A stretch of DNA of 64,000 nucleotides from an uncultured Tenacibaculum sp. (GCF_947504135.1 NZ_CANNGG010000001.1:496001-560000), one strand, 5' to 3'; shown: positions 55,171 to 64,000, counted from the first letter of the stretch. Made by a program: numbers and translations. Notes: generated by a model from the letters alone, not told the origin.

Positions 55171-57678
55171 TTATAAGCCAGGTTTAATTCCTATACGAAT
55201 AGCAAACTTAGGGGTTGGAGCAACTGTAGAACCTGCTGGAGGTGTGTAATTGCTTCTCCAAATAGCGTCAATTCTCAGAAAACGTAAGTTACCGTAACCT
55301 ATATTTTCTAGACCAAAACCATACTCATAATACATCTTATTCGGAGCATTGTAATTTATGTTTCCAGCATTTATAGCCCTGTTCTTTGCTGAAACTGTTC
55401 CGTAAGCTGCTCTAAAAGTGATTAAGCTACGTAGCTTTAGTTTGTTTACTAATGGGATTCTATTTAATATGTATCCATTAAAGTGATGTTCAAAATGTCC
55501 TGCTAAATACTCATCAGTAACAAAATCGTAATAATTTAGTAAGGTAAAAGTATCTTTCACTAAAGAAAAAGATTGGTTAGCAGGTACCGGACTTAATAAA
55601 GCGATTGGTACATTTCCGAAAGTTTTTCCAGCTTCAAAAGTAGCGTCTAAAATCCCGAATTTACTTAGTAAAATAGGTTGGTTGTACTTGAATTGAATTT
55701 TGTCATAGTTGTGTGTACCGTTGAAAACATCTTTGTATCCTTTGCGGTAGTTTAAAACCAAGGTTGGAAAAACATTTTTCCCAAAACGTCTTTCTACTCC
55801 TAAACCATACACAAATCTACCTGGAGTATAAGTAAGGTAAACATCAGAAGCTACATCTGTTAATTTTGATTGAATATCTCCGTTTTCGTCAATATAATCC
55901 ATAGAGAAATATCGTTCGTCAGCAGAAGAAATTTTTGCATGAGAAAGGTTTATTCCAAAATGTAAATTTTGTTGAATTTGATAATCAAAATTTGTAGCAA
56001 TCTTTTCTACATTGGATAAAAAGTAGTTGTCGCCTCTAGAAAATACAGCAGCCGTACCAAAGCTTCTACCTAAAAGTTGGGTAGTGTTTAATAAAGAGCT
56101 TCCTAATTGTTCAATATCTTTTTGATATGCAACACCAACAGAGATTCTTGGTTTGTAAGATAGAAGATAGCGGCCTTCAGCAGCATATTTTATTTTTTTA
56201 TCTTTAAAACCGTAGGCAACATGACCTGTTAAACGAAATCGATCATCTTTAGTAACAAAAGTTCTAAAGCCTAATTTGGTTCTAAAACCTTCAACTTGGT
56301 TGTTGGCAAAAATAGTCCATAAAGGACCAATTTGAAAACCTAAATTGGTGTTTAGGTATCCGCTAGAGACCGTATTAATAAGTCCCGTGATGTTTTTTAT
56401 TTGCTTTTTCTTTTTAACGTTTTTAATTAATTCATACGTTTTTTTGCTTTCATCACTCTGAATAGATTCCCAGTATGTGTCTTCTTTTTCATACTGATTA
56501 GGTCTTATTTTTTCAATTTTTTCTTTGTAGAAATTTTCAGAAAGAGGTTTGTTTAAAATGTAGTTTTCAAACGTAATGTTTTTCTTAATCGTTAAACCTT
56601 TATTACTGTCATTTTTATCAATAAAAGTAAAATCTCCTTCGTAAGCATTTTTAGTAGGAATGTAAATACTATCGTTTCTAACTTCGAATTCTTTTTCAAA
56701 AGTTAACCCTCTTACAAAGTTTAGGTTGATACTTTTATGGACTTTCATTTTTAGCTTTTTTATAGAAAAGCTTTTGTCTGCAATCCATAAATTTCCTTGA
56801 AATGCTAAATCACCATCTCTTCTAGGAAAGAAGTAGATATTGTATAATTTTTGGTTGTTGTCAACAATACTATCGTATAAAACATAATCGTAAGTAGAAA
56901 AACCATCTGTAGATAGTGGGCTTACAAATGACTTGCGTAATAACGTGATGTCATTTTGAAACACATCAATATTTTGAAAAGTGTTCGCCATCCTATCAAA
57001 AACAAATCCTTGAGCGTTTAATCCTTCCGATTTTTCAGCTTCAATATCTTCTCTAACAGTATTATTTAGGTTATTTCCGTATATGTTAGAAACTTGTTCT
57101 TTTATAAATATAGGAATGTAATAGTTAACCCCGTCACTATCATATTGGACCTCGTTAATTGCTTGTTTGTATTCTTTCTTAAATATTTTTTTTAAAAAAA
57201 CTGTATCCAAGTTGTTTAACCCTATTTCTGTTGAGGTGTTTTTTTTGTATTGATAGTAGTTCGCTAAGCTAAGTCCGTTTTTTCTTTTACGTTTCCAGAC
57301 TTCTTTTAGAATTTTATAAGCAGGGTTTTCTTTCTTTTTTAAACGAATTTTAGGCTTAGTTACAATAACTACTTCATCTAACTGATTACTCTCTTCTTTT
57401 AAAGTAATATTTAAGAAGCTTGTTTTTTGGTTGATTTCTATTGAGTGCTTCTGAAAACCTACAAATGAAATTTCTAGAGTTCCTCTATTTTTTTGAGTTT
57501 TTAAATAGAATTTACCATTATCATCGGTGGTTGTACCAAAAGTGGTGTTTTTTAAAACTACATTAACAAAAGGTAAGGGATTGTTAAATTCATCAACAAC
57601 TTTTCCTTGTAGTGTTATTTGAGCGCTTAAATAACTGGTTGTTAGTAGTAATAGTAGAGTTAGCAGATTTTTCATCAT
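55171..57678 (-). CDS. DUF5686 outer-membrane protein with carboxypeptidase-like domain
   Basis: An 835-residue protein: signal peptide (ends SYLSAQ), carboxypeptidase-regulatory-like domain at about 22-105 (GKVVDEFNNPLPFVNVVLKNTTFGTTTDDNG), a basic linker (TKPKIRLKKKENPAYKILKEVWKRKRKNG) typical of DUF5686, and a barrel-like C-terminus. It has no plug domain, so it is not a TBDR. Function unknown. Its ATG lies only 12 bases downstream of the pdhB terminator, leaving no space for a separate promoter. Confidence 0.88.
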   Translation of the reverse strand: MMKNLLTLLLLLTTSYLSAQITLQGKVVDEFNNPLPFVNVVLKNTTFGTTTDDNGKFYLKTQKNRGTLEISFVGFQKHSIEINQKTSFLNITLKEESNQLDEVVIVTKPKIRLKKKENPAYKILKEVWKRKRKNGLSLANYYQYKKNTSTEIGLNNLDTVFLKKIFKKEYKQAINEVQYDSDGVNYYIPIFIKEQVSNIYGNNLNNTVREDIEAEKSEGLNAQGFVFDRMANTFQNIDVFQNDITLLRKSFVSPLSTDGFSTYDYVLYDSIVDNNQKLYNIYFFPRRDGDLAFQGNLWIADKSFSIKKLKMKVHKSINLNFVRGLTFEKEFEVRNDSIYIPTKNAYEGDFTFIDKNDSNKGLTIKKNITFENYILNKPLSENFYKEKIEKIRPNQYEKEDTYWESIQSDESKKTYELIKNVKKKKQIKNITGLINTVSSGYLNTNLGFQIGPLWTIFANNQVEGFRTKLGFRTFVTKDDRFRLTGHVAYGFKDKKIKYAAEGRYLLSYKPRISVGVAYQKDIEQLGSSLLNTTQLLGRSFGTAAVFSRGDNYFLSNVEKIATNFDYQIQQNLHFGINLSHAKISSADERYFSMDYIDENGDIQSKLTDVASDVYLTYTPGRFVYGLGVERRFGKNVFPTLVLNYRKGYKDVFNGTHNYDKIQFKYNQPILLSKFGILDATFEAGKTFGNVPIALLSPVPANQSFSLVKDTFTLLNYYDFVTDEYLAGHFEHHFNGYILNRIPLVNKLKLRSLITFRAAYGTVSAKNRAINAGNINYNAPNKMYYEYGFGLENIGYGNLRFLRIDAIWRSNYTPPAGSTVAPTPKFAIRIGIKPGL

Positions 57679-57690
57679 TTTTTTTACTAC

Positions 57691-57722
57691 AAAATCCTTT
57701 TGACCAAAGTCAAAAGGATTTT
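57691..57722 (-). terminator. terminator of pdhB
   Basis: 14-base perfect arms aaaatccttttgac (57691-57704) and gtcaaaaggatttt (57709-57722) between pdhB and the DUF5686 gene. Confidence 0.9.
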
Positions 57723-57752
57723 AATTTATTTTTCAATTTCTTTTTTCTTCAA

Positions 57753-58733
57753 TTATTTGCGGTACATTACCTCTTTTACGGCTGATACAACATCGTTTGC
57801 ATTAGGCAACCATTCTTCCAATAATACTGGAGAATATGGAGCAGGAGCATCGGCAGTTGTAATTCTTTTAATAGGAGCATCTAAGTAATCAAATGCCTCG
57901 TCTTGTATTCTAAATGTAATTTCTGATGAAACACTTCCAAATGGCCATGCTTCTTCTAATATTACCAATCTATTAGTTTTTTTAACAGATTCTAAAATAG
58001 TTTTATGATCCATTGGACGAACCGTACGTAAATCAATAACTTCAACTGAAATTCCTTCTTTAGCTAATTCGTCAGCAGCTTTGTATGCTTCTTTAATAAT
58101 TTTACCAAAAGAGACTACCGTAACATCGGTACCTTCTCTTTTAATGTCAGCAACTCCAATAGGGATGATATATTCTCCTTCAGGAATTTCCATTTTATCG
58201 CCATACATTTGTTCAGACTCCATAAAAATAACTGGATCATCATCTCGTATAGCAGCTTTTAATAAACCTTTTGCGTCGTATGGATTAGAAGGAACAATTA
58301 CTTTTAATCCTGGGCAGTTAGCGTACCAGCTTTCAAAAGCTTGTGAGTGTGTTGCTGCTAATTGACCTGCAGAGGCTGTAGGTCCACGGAAAACAATAGG
58401 GCAGTTAAATTGTCCACCACTCATTTGACGGATTTTTGCAGCATTGTTAATAATTTGGTCAATTCCTACTAAAGAGAAATTAAAAGTCATATACTCAACA
58501 ATAGGGCGGTTACCGTTCATTGCTGATCCTACAGCAATACCACCAAAGCCTAGTTCGGCAATAGGAGCATCAATAACACGTTTGTCACCAAACTCGTCTA
58601 GCATTCCTTTACTGGCTTTATATGCTCCGTTATACTCAGCAACTTCTTCACCGATTAAATAAATGCTTTCATCTCTACGCATTTCTTCGCTCATTGCTTC
58701 GCAAACGGCTTCTCTAAATTGTACTGTTTTCAT
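57753..58733 (-). CDS. pdhB: pyruvate dehydrogenase E1 component, beta subunit
   Basis: A 326-residue transketolase-like subunit. MKTVQFREAVCEAMSEEMRRDE, GEEVAEYNGAYKASKGMLDEFG, RGPTASAGQLAATHSQAFESWYANCPGLKV and VEVIDLRTVRPMD are all typical of PdhB. With PdhA it decarboxylates pyruvate in a thiamine-pyrophosphate-dependent step. The start ATG at 58733 matches homologues; an upstream extension to 58811 is not used. pdhA is not adjacent. A -7 box TATTTTTG lies at 58765-58772. Confidence 0.94.
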   Translation of the reverse strand: MKTVQFREAVCEAMSEEMRRDESIYLIGEEVAEYNGAYKASKGMLDEFGDKRVIDAPIAELGFGGIAVGSAMNGNRPIVEYMTFNFSLVGIDQIINNAAKIRQMSGGQFNCPIVFRGPTASAGQLAATHSQAFESWYANCPGLKVIVPSNPYDAKGLLKAAIRDDDPVIFMESEQMYGDKMEIPEGEYIIPIGVADIKREGTDVTVVSFGKIIKEAYKAADELAKEGISVEVIDLRTVRPMDHKTILESVKKTNRLVILEEAWPFGSVSSEITFRIQDEAFDYLDAPIKRITTADAPAPYSPVLLEEWLPNANDVVSAVKEVMYRK

Positions 58734-58865
58734 ACGTTTTATAAGTAGTTGTTTATCAAGAGTGCAAAAATAATAAAAATAGGGGTAATATTGTAGTTTT
58801 AAAAACAACAAATGATTATGTAATAATAATACCTTAATTTTGAGACTGATTAATGTTAAGGAAAA

Positions 58866-58891
58866 AATTTATTATGCGCGCATAATAAATT
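58866..58891. promoter_or_regulatory. 26-bp perfect palindrome, candidate operator
   Basis: Half-site aatttattatgcg is followed directly by its exact reverse complement (centre between 58878 and 58879). It lies in the divergent region of pdhB and etfB. Its centre is about 40 bases upstream of the transcription start predicted from the etfB -7 box at 58904-58911, the position of a class II activator site. Confidence 0.75.
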
Positions 58892-58903
58892 AAAAAAAAT
58901 CCT

Positions 58904-58911
58904 TAACTTCG
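58904..58911 (+). promoter_or_regulatory. -7 box of etfBA
   Basis: TAACTTCG differs from TAnnTTTG at one position. The expected -33 position falls inside the palindrome, with no TTTG, consistent with activator dependence. Confidence 0.45.
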
Positions 58912-58948
58912 TGGCATAAAATTAAGTTTCTTTAAAACAACGATATAT

Positions 58949-59689
58949 ATGAAAATATTAGTTTGTATCAGTCATGTACCTGATACTACTTCAAAAATCA
59001 ACTTTACTGATAACGATACAAAGTTTGATACTAACGGGGTTCAATATGTTATTAATCCATACGACGAGTTTAGCTTAACTCGTGCCATGTGGTTTAAAGA
59101 AAAGCAAGGAGCGAGTGTAACTGTAGTAAATGTTGGAGGAGCTTCTACAGAGCCTACTTTACGTAAAGCGTTAGCAATTGGAGCAGATGATGCAATTCGT
59201 GTAAACGCTGAACCAACTGACGGTTTTATGGTAGCTAAAGAATTAGCTGAAGTTGTTAAAAATGGAGGATATGATTTAGTATTAGCAGGAAAAGAATCTG
59301 CTGACTATAACGGACAAATGGTTCCTGGAATGTTAGCCTCTTTGTTAGATTTTAACTTTGTTAATGGTTGCGTTGGTGTAGAGGTAGATGGAACAAATGC
59401 TACTTTAGATAGAGAGATTGACGGAGGAGAAGAAAAAGTGTCTTCAACATTACCAATGGTAATTGCAGGTCAAAAAGGAATTGTAGAAGAAAAAGATTTA
59501 CGTATTCCTAATATGAGAGGTATTATGATGGCGCGTAAAAAGCCATTAAGTGTAGTTGAACCAACTGGTGCAGCAGCAGCGACAGCAACTCAAAACTTTG
59601 AAAAACCAGCACCAAAAGGAGCTGTTAAGTTAGTTGATAATGTTGATGATTTAATTGATTTATTACATAACGAAGCAAAAGTAATTTAA
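58949..59689 (+). CDS. etfB: electron transfer flavoprotein, beta subunit
   Basis: A 246-residue subunit of ETF, which takes electrons from acyl-CoA dehydrogenases. MKILVCISHVPDTTSKINF, NPYDEFSLTRA and LAGKESADYNGQMVPGMLA (AMP/FAD region) are typical. The alpha gene follows after a 101-base spacer with the repeated ctaacgactaacc-type words but no terminator. Confidence 0.95.
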   Translation: MKILVCISHVPDTTSKINFTDNDTKFDTNGVQYVINPYDEFSLTRAMWFKEKQGASVTVVNVGGASTEPTLRKALAIGADDAIRVNAEPTDGFMVAKELAEVVKNGGYDLVLAGKESADYNGQMVPGMLASLLDFNFVNGCVGVEVDGTNATLDREIDGGEEKVSSTLPMVIAGQKGIVEEKDLRIPNMRGIMMARKKPLSVVEPTGAAAATATQNFEKPAPKGAVKLVDNVDDLIDLLHNEAKVI

Positions 59690-59790
59690 TCAGTTGAACT
59701 GTTTTAATAGAGTTTAAAAGAAAGAATAAAAATACTTGTTAGTGTTTAATGATTAAAAACTAACCACTAACGACTAAAAAATAAATAAAT

Positions 59791-60744
59791 ATGTCTGTAT
59801 TAGTTTTTGCCGATTCATCGGAAGGAAAATTCAAAAAAACAGCTTTTGAAGTTGTTTCATACGGAAAAAAAGTAGCAGAACAATTAGGAAGCGACTTAGT
59901 AGTGTTAACTATTAATGGAGGTGATGCTTCTGAATTATATACTTACGGAACAGAGAAAGTAGTAGAGGTAAAGAATGACTTATCTTCATTCAATGCTAAA
60001 GCATATGCTTCAATTATTAAACAAGTAGCAGAAGCAAAAGGAGCTAACACGGTAATTATTGACTCAAGTGTTGATGGATTAACTGTAGGGCCATTAGTAG
60101 CTGTAGCTTTAGAAGCAGGATATGCTTCAAATGCAGTAGCGTTACCAAGTAGCACAAGTCCTTTTGTTGTTAAGAGAAAAGCATTTTCAAACAAAGGATT
60201 CAATAATACTGAAATCTCAACAGAGAAAAAAGTAATAGGTGTTGCTAAAAACTCTTACGGAGCACATGAAAATGCAGTAAGTGGTTCTGCTGAGAGTTTC
60301 GATGCTACATTACCTGATTTAGGAGTAAAATCTGAAAATATTAATAGAGCAACTGGTAAAGTTACTATTGCTGATGCTGATATTGTTGTTTCTGCAGGTA
60401 GAGGTTTAAAAGGACCTGAAAACTGGGGAATGGTTGAAGAGTTAGCTGATGTTTTAGGTGCTGCAACTGCATGCTCTAAGCCTGTATCTGATTTAGGATG
60501 GCGTCCTCATAGCGAACACGTTGGTCAAACTGGTAAGCCTGTAGCTTCAAACTTATACATAGCTATAGGTATTTCAGGTGCAATTCAGCATTTAGCAGGA
60601 ATTAACGCATCTAAAGTAAAAGTAGTTGTTAACACAGATCCAGAAGCACCTTTCTTTAAAGCTGCTGATTATGGTATTGTTGGTGATGCTTTTGAAGTTG
60701 TACCTCAGTTAGTAGAAAAATTAAAAGCTTTTAAACAAGCATAA
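59791..60744 (+). CDS. etfA: electron transfer flavoprotein, alpha subunit
   Basis: A 317-residue FAD-binding subunit of ETF. The C-terminal FAD signature SAGRGLKGPENWGMVEELADVLG and SKPVSDLGWRPHSEHVGQTG, with GAIQHLAGI and NTDPEAPFFKAADYGIVGD, is complete. Together with EtfB it should feed electrons from beta-oxidation to the quinone pool and then ACIII. Confidence 0.96.
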   Translation: MSVLVFADSSEGKFKKTAFEVVSYGKKVAEQLGSDLVVLTINGGDASELYTYGTEKVVEVKNDLSSFNAKAYASIIKQVAEAKGANTVIIDSSVDGLTVGPLVAVALEAGYASNAVALPSSTSPFVVKRKAFSNKGFNNTEISTEKKVIGVAKNSYGAHENAVSGSAESFDATLPDLGVKSENINRATGKVTIADADIVVSAGRGLKGPENWGMVEELADVLGAATACSKPVSDLGWRPHSEHVGQTGKPVASNLYIAIGISGAIQHLAGINASKVKVVVNTDPEAPFFKAADYGIVGDAFEVVPQLVEKLKAFKQA

Positions 60745-60822
60745 AATAGTGGTAATTTTTTCTTTTTCTAGAAATTAGAGTTCAACTCATAATTTTTAGT
60801 AAATTGTGCCCACTTTAGAAGG

Positions 60823-60868
60823 CTGTCTAAAATTTTAAGCAAAAGGCCTAAATTTAGACAGTTTTTTT
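60823..60868 (+). terminator. terminator of etfBA
   Basis: ctgtctaaa (60823-60831) pairs with tttagacag (60853-60861), then seven T. Confidence 0.75.
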
Positions 60869-60892
60869 GTATTTTATGATGATTGATTGTAC

Positions 60893-61501
60893 ATGAGTTT
60901 AATTAAACTAACTATAAAAGGGATTTCGTATAGCCAAACACAAAGTGGGGCATATGCTTTAGTGCTAAGTGAAATGGAGGGAACCAGAACACTTCCTATA
61001 ATCATAGGAGCGTTTGAGGCACAATCAATAGCAATAGCCTTGGAAAAAGAAATCCGTCCACCAAGACCACTTACTCACGATTTATTTAAAACGTTTTCTG
61101 ATCGATTCTCTATCACCGTTAAACAAGTAATTATACACAAGTTAGTTGATGGAGTATTTTATTCAAGCTTAATTTGTGAAAGAGAAGGAATAGAAGAGGT
61201 TATTGATACAAGAACATCAGATGCTATAGCATTGGCAGTTCGATTTGAAGCTCCAATTTTTACATATGAAAACATTTTAGATAAAGCAGGTATTTATCTA
61301 AAAATGGATGAAGAGTTAACAATTGAAGAAGATTTAGAATCTGATGAAGATGAAATCGAGTTTTCAATAGAAGAAGAAGGAAAGGATAATTACTCACACT
61401 TATCTTTAGAAGAATTGCACGAACAACTTAACGATGCTGTGGCGAACGAAAATTATGAGTTGGCGGCCAGAATCCGTGATGAAATCAGCAAACGTTCTTA
61501 A
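60893..61501 (+). CDS. bifunctional nuclease family protein with UVR motif
   Basis: A 202-residue protein: BFN/DUF151 domain at about 1-130 (GAYALVLSEMEGTRTLPIIIGAFEAQSIAIAL; IDTRTSDAIALAVRFEAPIF), an acidic linker, and a UvrB/UvrC-type motif at the C-terminus (LEELHEQLNDAVANENYELAARIRDEI). Family members have nuclease activity in some cases. The ATG at 60893 is preferred to a TTG two codons earlier. It precedes the nucleoside transporter gene by 15 bases. Confidence 0.92.
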   Translation: MSLIKLTIKGISYSQTQSGAYALVLSEMEGTRTLPIIIGAFEAQSIAIALEKEIRPPRPLTHDLFKTFSDRFSITVKQVIIHKLVDGVFYSSLICEREGIEEVIDTRTSDAIALAVRFEAPIFTYENILDKAGIYLKMDEELTIEEDLESDEDEIEFSIEEEGKDNYSHLSLEELHEQLNDAVANENYELAARIRDEISKRS

Positions 61502-61516
61502 TTAAAATCATTTAAA

Positions 61517-63262
61517 ATGAAGAAACTATTTACTTTCATAATGCTTTGCGTTACGATGATAACTTTTGGTCAAAGCATTGAAAAAAAGTGGAATTTCTCA
61601 TCAATCACAACAACTGAAGGAGATTCAATTGTTAGGATAAACTCTGCAGATGTTCTTAATCTGTCAGAAGGAAAATTCAACTACTCATTAGTTGATAAAG
61701 ATAGTTTACAAGCCTCAGGAAACTATATTCACCAAAACAACTTATTAATTTTTAATTACAACCAACCTAACGATACTGTTCGCTATTACAATGTGGTTGA
61801 ATTAGCAGAAGACGGATTAATACTTTCTGAGAAAAATATGTTGTATAAGTTTACAACAGAGCCAGTAGCAGCTTCAGTTATTGAAGCTGAAGAAGCTGAA
61901 CAAAAAGTGAGTGAAATAATTCCGAGTCAAGGTTTTTCTTTCCAAAGTTTATGGAGAGGAGCTCTAGGGATGATAACATTACTAATTATTGCTTTTTTAT
62001 TTAGTGCAAACCGAAGAGGAATAGATTGGAAGACAGTCGGATTAGGATTAGCATTTCAATTGTTAATTGCTATTGGGGTTTTAAAAGTTCCTTTTGTACA
62101 AAAAACATTTGAGCTAGTTGGAGGCTTGTTTGTAAGTGTGTTAGACTTTACAAGAGCAGGAAGTGAGTTTTTATTTAGCGGTTTAGTTGCTGATATGGAT
62201 TCTTTTGGATTCATCTTTGCTTTTCAAGTATTGCCTACGATTATTTTCTTCTCTGCATTAACCTCACTTTTATTTTACCTAGGAGTTATTCAAAAAGTAG
62301 TAAAAGGATTGGCATGGTTATTATCTAAAGGATTAAAAATTTCAGGAGCAGAAAGTTTATCTGTGGCAGGAAATATTTTCTTAGGGCAAACCGAAGCGCC
62401 TCTATTAATAAAAGCGTACTTAGAAAAAATGAACCGTTCTGAAATCTTATTAGTAATGATAGGAGGAATGGCAACTGTGGCAGGAGCAGTATTAGCAGCG
62501 TATATTGGTTTCTTAGGAGGAGATGACGAAGCATTACGTTTATTATATGCAAAGCACTTATTAGCAGCGTCGGTAATGGCAGCACCAGGAGCAATTATTA
62601 TTTCTAAAATATTATACCCACAAACTGAAAAAGTAAATACAGATGTACAAGTTTCATCAGAAAAAATTGGCTCAAATATTTTAGATGCTATAGCTAATGG
62701 AACAACTGAAGGCTTACAATTGGCGATGAATGTTGCAGCAATGTTATTAGTATTTATTGCATTTATAGCCATGATAAATGGTGTTTTAGGTGGAATAGGA
62801 GGTTTTGATGGGATTGAATATTTCAGCTGGAAATTTACTTCTTTGAATGAGTTGATTGAAGGAGCTACACCATACGAAGCATTATCATTAGAATTTATTT
62901 TAGGATATGCCTTTGCACCTTTAATGTGGTTAATTGGAGTCGCTAAAGAAGATATGGCGTTAATGGGACAATTATTGGGTATTAAATTAGCTGCAAGTGA
63001 GTTTGTAGGGTATATTCAATTAGCTGATTTAAAAAATGCAGCGAGCGCTACGCATTTAACCTATAATAAATCAATTATTATGGCAACCTATATGTTGTGC
63101 GGTTTTGCCAATTTTGCTTCTATAGGAATTCAAATTGGAGGTATTGGTTCATTAGCACCAGGTCAACGTAAAAATTTATCTGAATTTGGAATGAAAGCAT
63201 TAATAGGAGGTACAATTGCTTCATTAATGTCTGCAACTATTGCGGGAATGATTATCGGCTAG
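61517..63262 (+). CDS. CNT-family nucleoside transporter fused to an exported N-terminal domain
   Basis: A 581-residue protein. Residues 1-19 form a signal peptide (MITFGQ), about 20-120 a lipocalin-like beta domain (KKWNFSSITTTEGDS; LNLSEGKFNYSLVDKDSLQASGNY), and about 150-581 a concentrative nucleoside transporter (NupC) with GQTEAPLLIKAYLEKMNRSEI, GFANFASIGIQIGGIGSLAPGQRKNLSEFG. NupC alone is about 400 residues. The extra domain would face the periplasm and may help capture nucleosides. The next gene makes thymidylate. Confidence 0.93.
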   Translation: MKKLFTFIMLCVTMITFGQSIEKKWNFSSITTTEGDSIVRINSADVLNLSEGKFNYSLVDKDSLQASGNYIHQNNLLIFNYNQPNDTVRYYNVVELAEDGLILSEKNMLYKFTTEPVAASVIEAEEAEQKVSEIIPSQGFSFQSLWRGALGMITLLIIAFLFSANRRGIDWKTVGLGLAFQLLIAIGVLKVPFVQKTFELVGGLFVSVLDFTRAGSEFLFSGLVADMDSFGFIFAFQVLPTIIFFSALTSLLFYLGVIQKVVKGLAWLLSKGLKISGAESLSVAGNIFLGQTEAPLLIKAYLEKMNRSEILLVMIGGMATVAGAVLAAYIGFLGGDDEALRLLYAKHLLAASVMAAPGAIIISKILYPQTEKVNTDVQVSSEKIGSNILDAIANGTTEGLQLAMNVAAMLLVFIAFIAMINGVLGGIGGFDGIEYFSWKFTSLNELIEGATPYEALSLEFILGYAFAPLMWLIGVAKEDMALMGQLLGIKLAASEFVGYIQLADLKNAASATHLTYNKSIIMATYMLCGFANFASIGIQIGGIGSLAPGQRKNLSEFGMKALIGGTIASLMSATIAGMIIG

Positions 63263-63310
63263 TGACGATTATTAGAGACAAAAAAGTTAATAACTTATTA
63301 ATATAATTTT

Positions 63311-63346
63311 AAAGAGCATCTGCATTTTGTGTAGATGCTTTTTTAT
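63311..63346 (+). terminator. terminator of the nucleoside transporter gene
   Basis: aaagagcatctgc and gtagatgctttttt form a stem with one G-T or mismatch near the loop, followed by T. Confidence 0.8.
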
Positions 63347-63395
63347 TTTTACCTTGATTAATTAACATGAAAGTTTAACGATTAAACGGAGAAGG

Positions 63396-64000
63396 ATGAA
63401 GCAGTATTTAGATTTAGTACAACACGTTTTAGACAACGGAAACGAAAAAGGAGATAGGACAGGAACAGGGACCAAGAGTGTTTTTGGTTATCAAATGCGA
63501 TTTGATTTAAGTGAAGGTTTTCCGATGGTAACGACCAAGAAGCTACATTTAAAATCGATTATTTATGAACTATTGTGGTTTATAAAAGGTGATACTAATG
63601 TTAAATACCTTCAGGAAAATGGTGTTCGTATTTGGAATGAATGGGCAGATGAAAATGGCGATTTAGGTCCAGTCTATGGTCATCAATGGCGTAATTGGAA
63701 TAGTGATGAAATAGATCAATTAAAAGAAGTAATAGAAACACTAAAAACGAATCCAAATAGCCGTAGGATGTTGGTTTCTGCTTGGAATCCGTCAGTGTTA
63801 CCAGATACTTCTAAATCGTTTGCAGAAAACGTAGCGAATGGGAAAGCAGCGCTTCCACCATGTCATGCTTTTTTTCAGTTTTATGTAGCTGATGGAAAAT
63901 TATCATGTCAACTGTATCAGCGTAGCGCGGATATCTTTTTAGGAGTTCCGTTTAATATTGCATCATATGCATTGTTTACCATGATGGTAGCTCAAGTTTG
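63396..64000 (+). CDS. thyA: thymidylate synthase (3' end outside window)
   Basis: The frame is open from ATG 63396 to the window edge, about 201 residues. [53 protein letters not shown] and the catalytic-cysteine region [40 protein letters not shown] identify ThyA, which methylates dUMP with methylene-tetrahydrofolate. An unusually good Shine-Dalgarno (ggagaagg) is placed just in front. It is not closed within the window. Confidence 0.96.
   Translation, partial: MKQYLDLVQHVLDNGNEKGDRTGTGTKSVFGYQMRFDLSEGFPMVTTKKLHLKSIIYELLWFIKGDTNVKYLQENGVRIWNEWADENGDLGPVYGHQWRNWNSDEIDQLKEVIETLKTNPNSRRMLVSAWNPSVLPDTSKSFAENVANGKAALPPCHAFFQFYVADGKLSCQLYQRSADIFLGVPFNIASYALFTMMVAQV

Noticed and set aside
58734..58811. 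N-terminal extension of pdhB by 26 residues
   Set aside because: The extension is hydrophobic and unlike PdhB; the -7 box at 58765-58772 lies inside it.
59690..59790. Inverted words gttagtg/cactaac between etfB and etfA as a terminator
   Set aside because: No T-run follows and etfA needs co-expression with etfB; it looks like filler repeat DNA or a stabilising hairpin.

Overview
The window is a chromosomal segment from an AT-rich marine-type Flavobacteriaceae bacterium (Bacteroidota), probably close to Tenacibaculum or Polaribacter; the genus is inferred from overall gene content only. The supporting evidence is: Bacteroidota-type promoter boxes (TAnnTTTG) and few Shine-Dalgarno sites; an alternative complex III (act) operon joined to cytochrome oxidase; TonB-dependent receptors (TBDRs) with carboxypeptidase-regulatory-like N-termini; and several families largely confined to this phylum (DUF3078, DUF2480, DUF5686). 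I found no tRNA, rRNA, prophage, transposase or CRISPR array, so this reads as ordinary core genome with a few unusual parts.

Layout. 0-5.7 kb: 3' part of hflX, two secreted TonB-C-domain proteins and a TBDR. 5.7-10.1 kb (minus): CNNM/CBS membrane protein, two DUF3078 proteins, and a sufE-DUF59-DUF2480 iron-sulfur cluster. 10.3-13.6 kb: PfkB kinase, a long PurF-type amidophosphoribosyltransferase, and a SPOR protein (minus). 13.8-25.3 kb: actABCDEF followed by coxBA, a quinol-to-oxygen electron transfer chain. 25.4-30.0 kb: ruvB, SulP transporter, CstB-like persulfide dioxygenase and rhodanese lipoprotein. 30.0-33.2 kb (minus): small unknown gene and a TBDR behind a TPP riboswitch. 33.3-36.9 kb: biotin-dependent acyl-CoA carboxylase genes, containing a structured repeat. 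36.9-40.0 kb (minus): arfB, a repeat cluster, a thiamine-binding-protein/PnuC/NadR-like kinase operon, and a phosphopantetheinyl transferase. 40.0-45.8 kb: sahH, ferritin, a small protein, a TlpA-like lipoprotein, comM and DUF4126. 45.9-58.7 kb (minus): DsbD-like reductase, tilS, hydrolase, lipoprotein, pabB, membrane and soluble pyrophosphatases, DUF5686 protein and pdhB. 58.9-64.0 kb: etfBA, bifunctional nuclease, a nucleoside transporter fusion and the 5' part of thyA.

The most interesting points are: (1) a likely split thiamine-salvage system: a TPP-riboswitch TBDR at 30.5-33.1 kb, plus a cytoplasmic thiamine-binding protein, a PnuC-type transporter and a NadR-like kinase at 37.7-39.2 kb, which suggests that the last two act on thiamine rather than nicotinamide riboside; (2) a perfect 26-bp palindrome at the activator position of the etfBA promoter; (3) a composite structured repeat between accC and the carboxyltransferase gene; (4) REP-like elements flanking the acc/arfB block, one of them in the riboswitch leader; (5) a transcription terminator for the acc operon encoded inside the end of the convergent arfB gene; (6) several domain fusions or insertions (NupC with a secreted lipocalin-like domain, a His/Glu-rich loop in ActF, a hydrophilic tail on the membrane pyrophosphatase).
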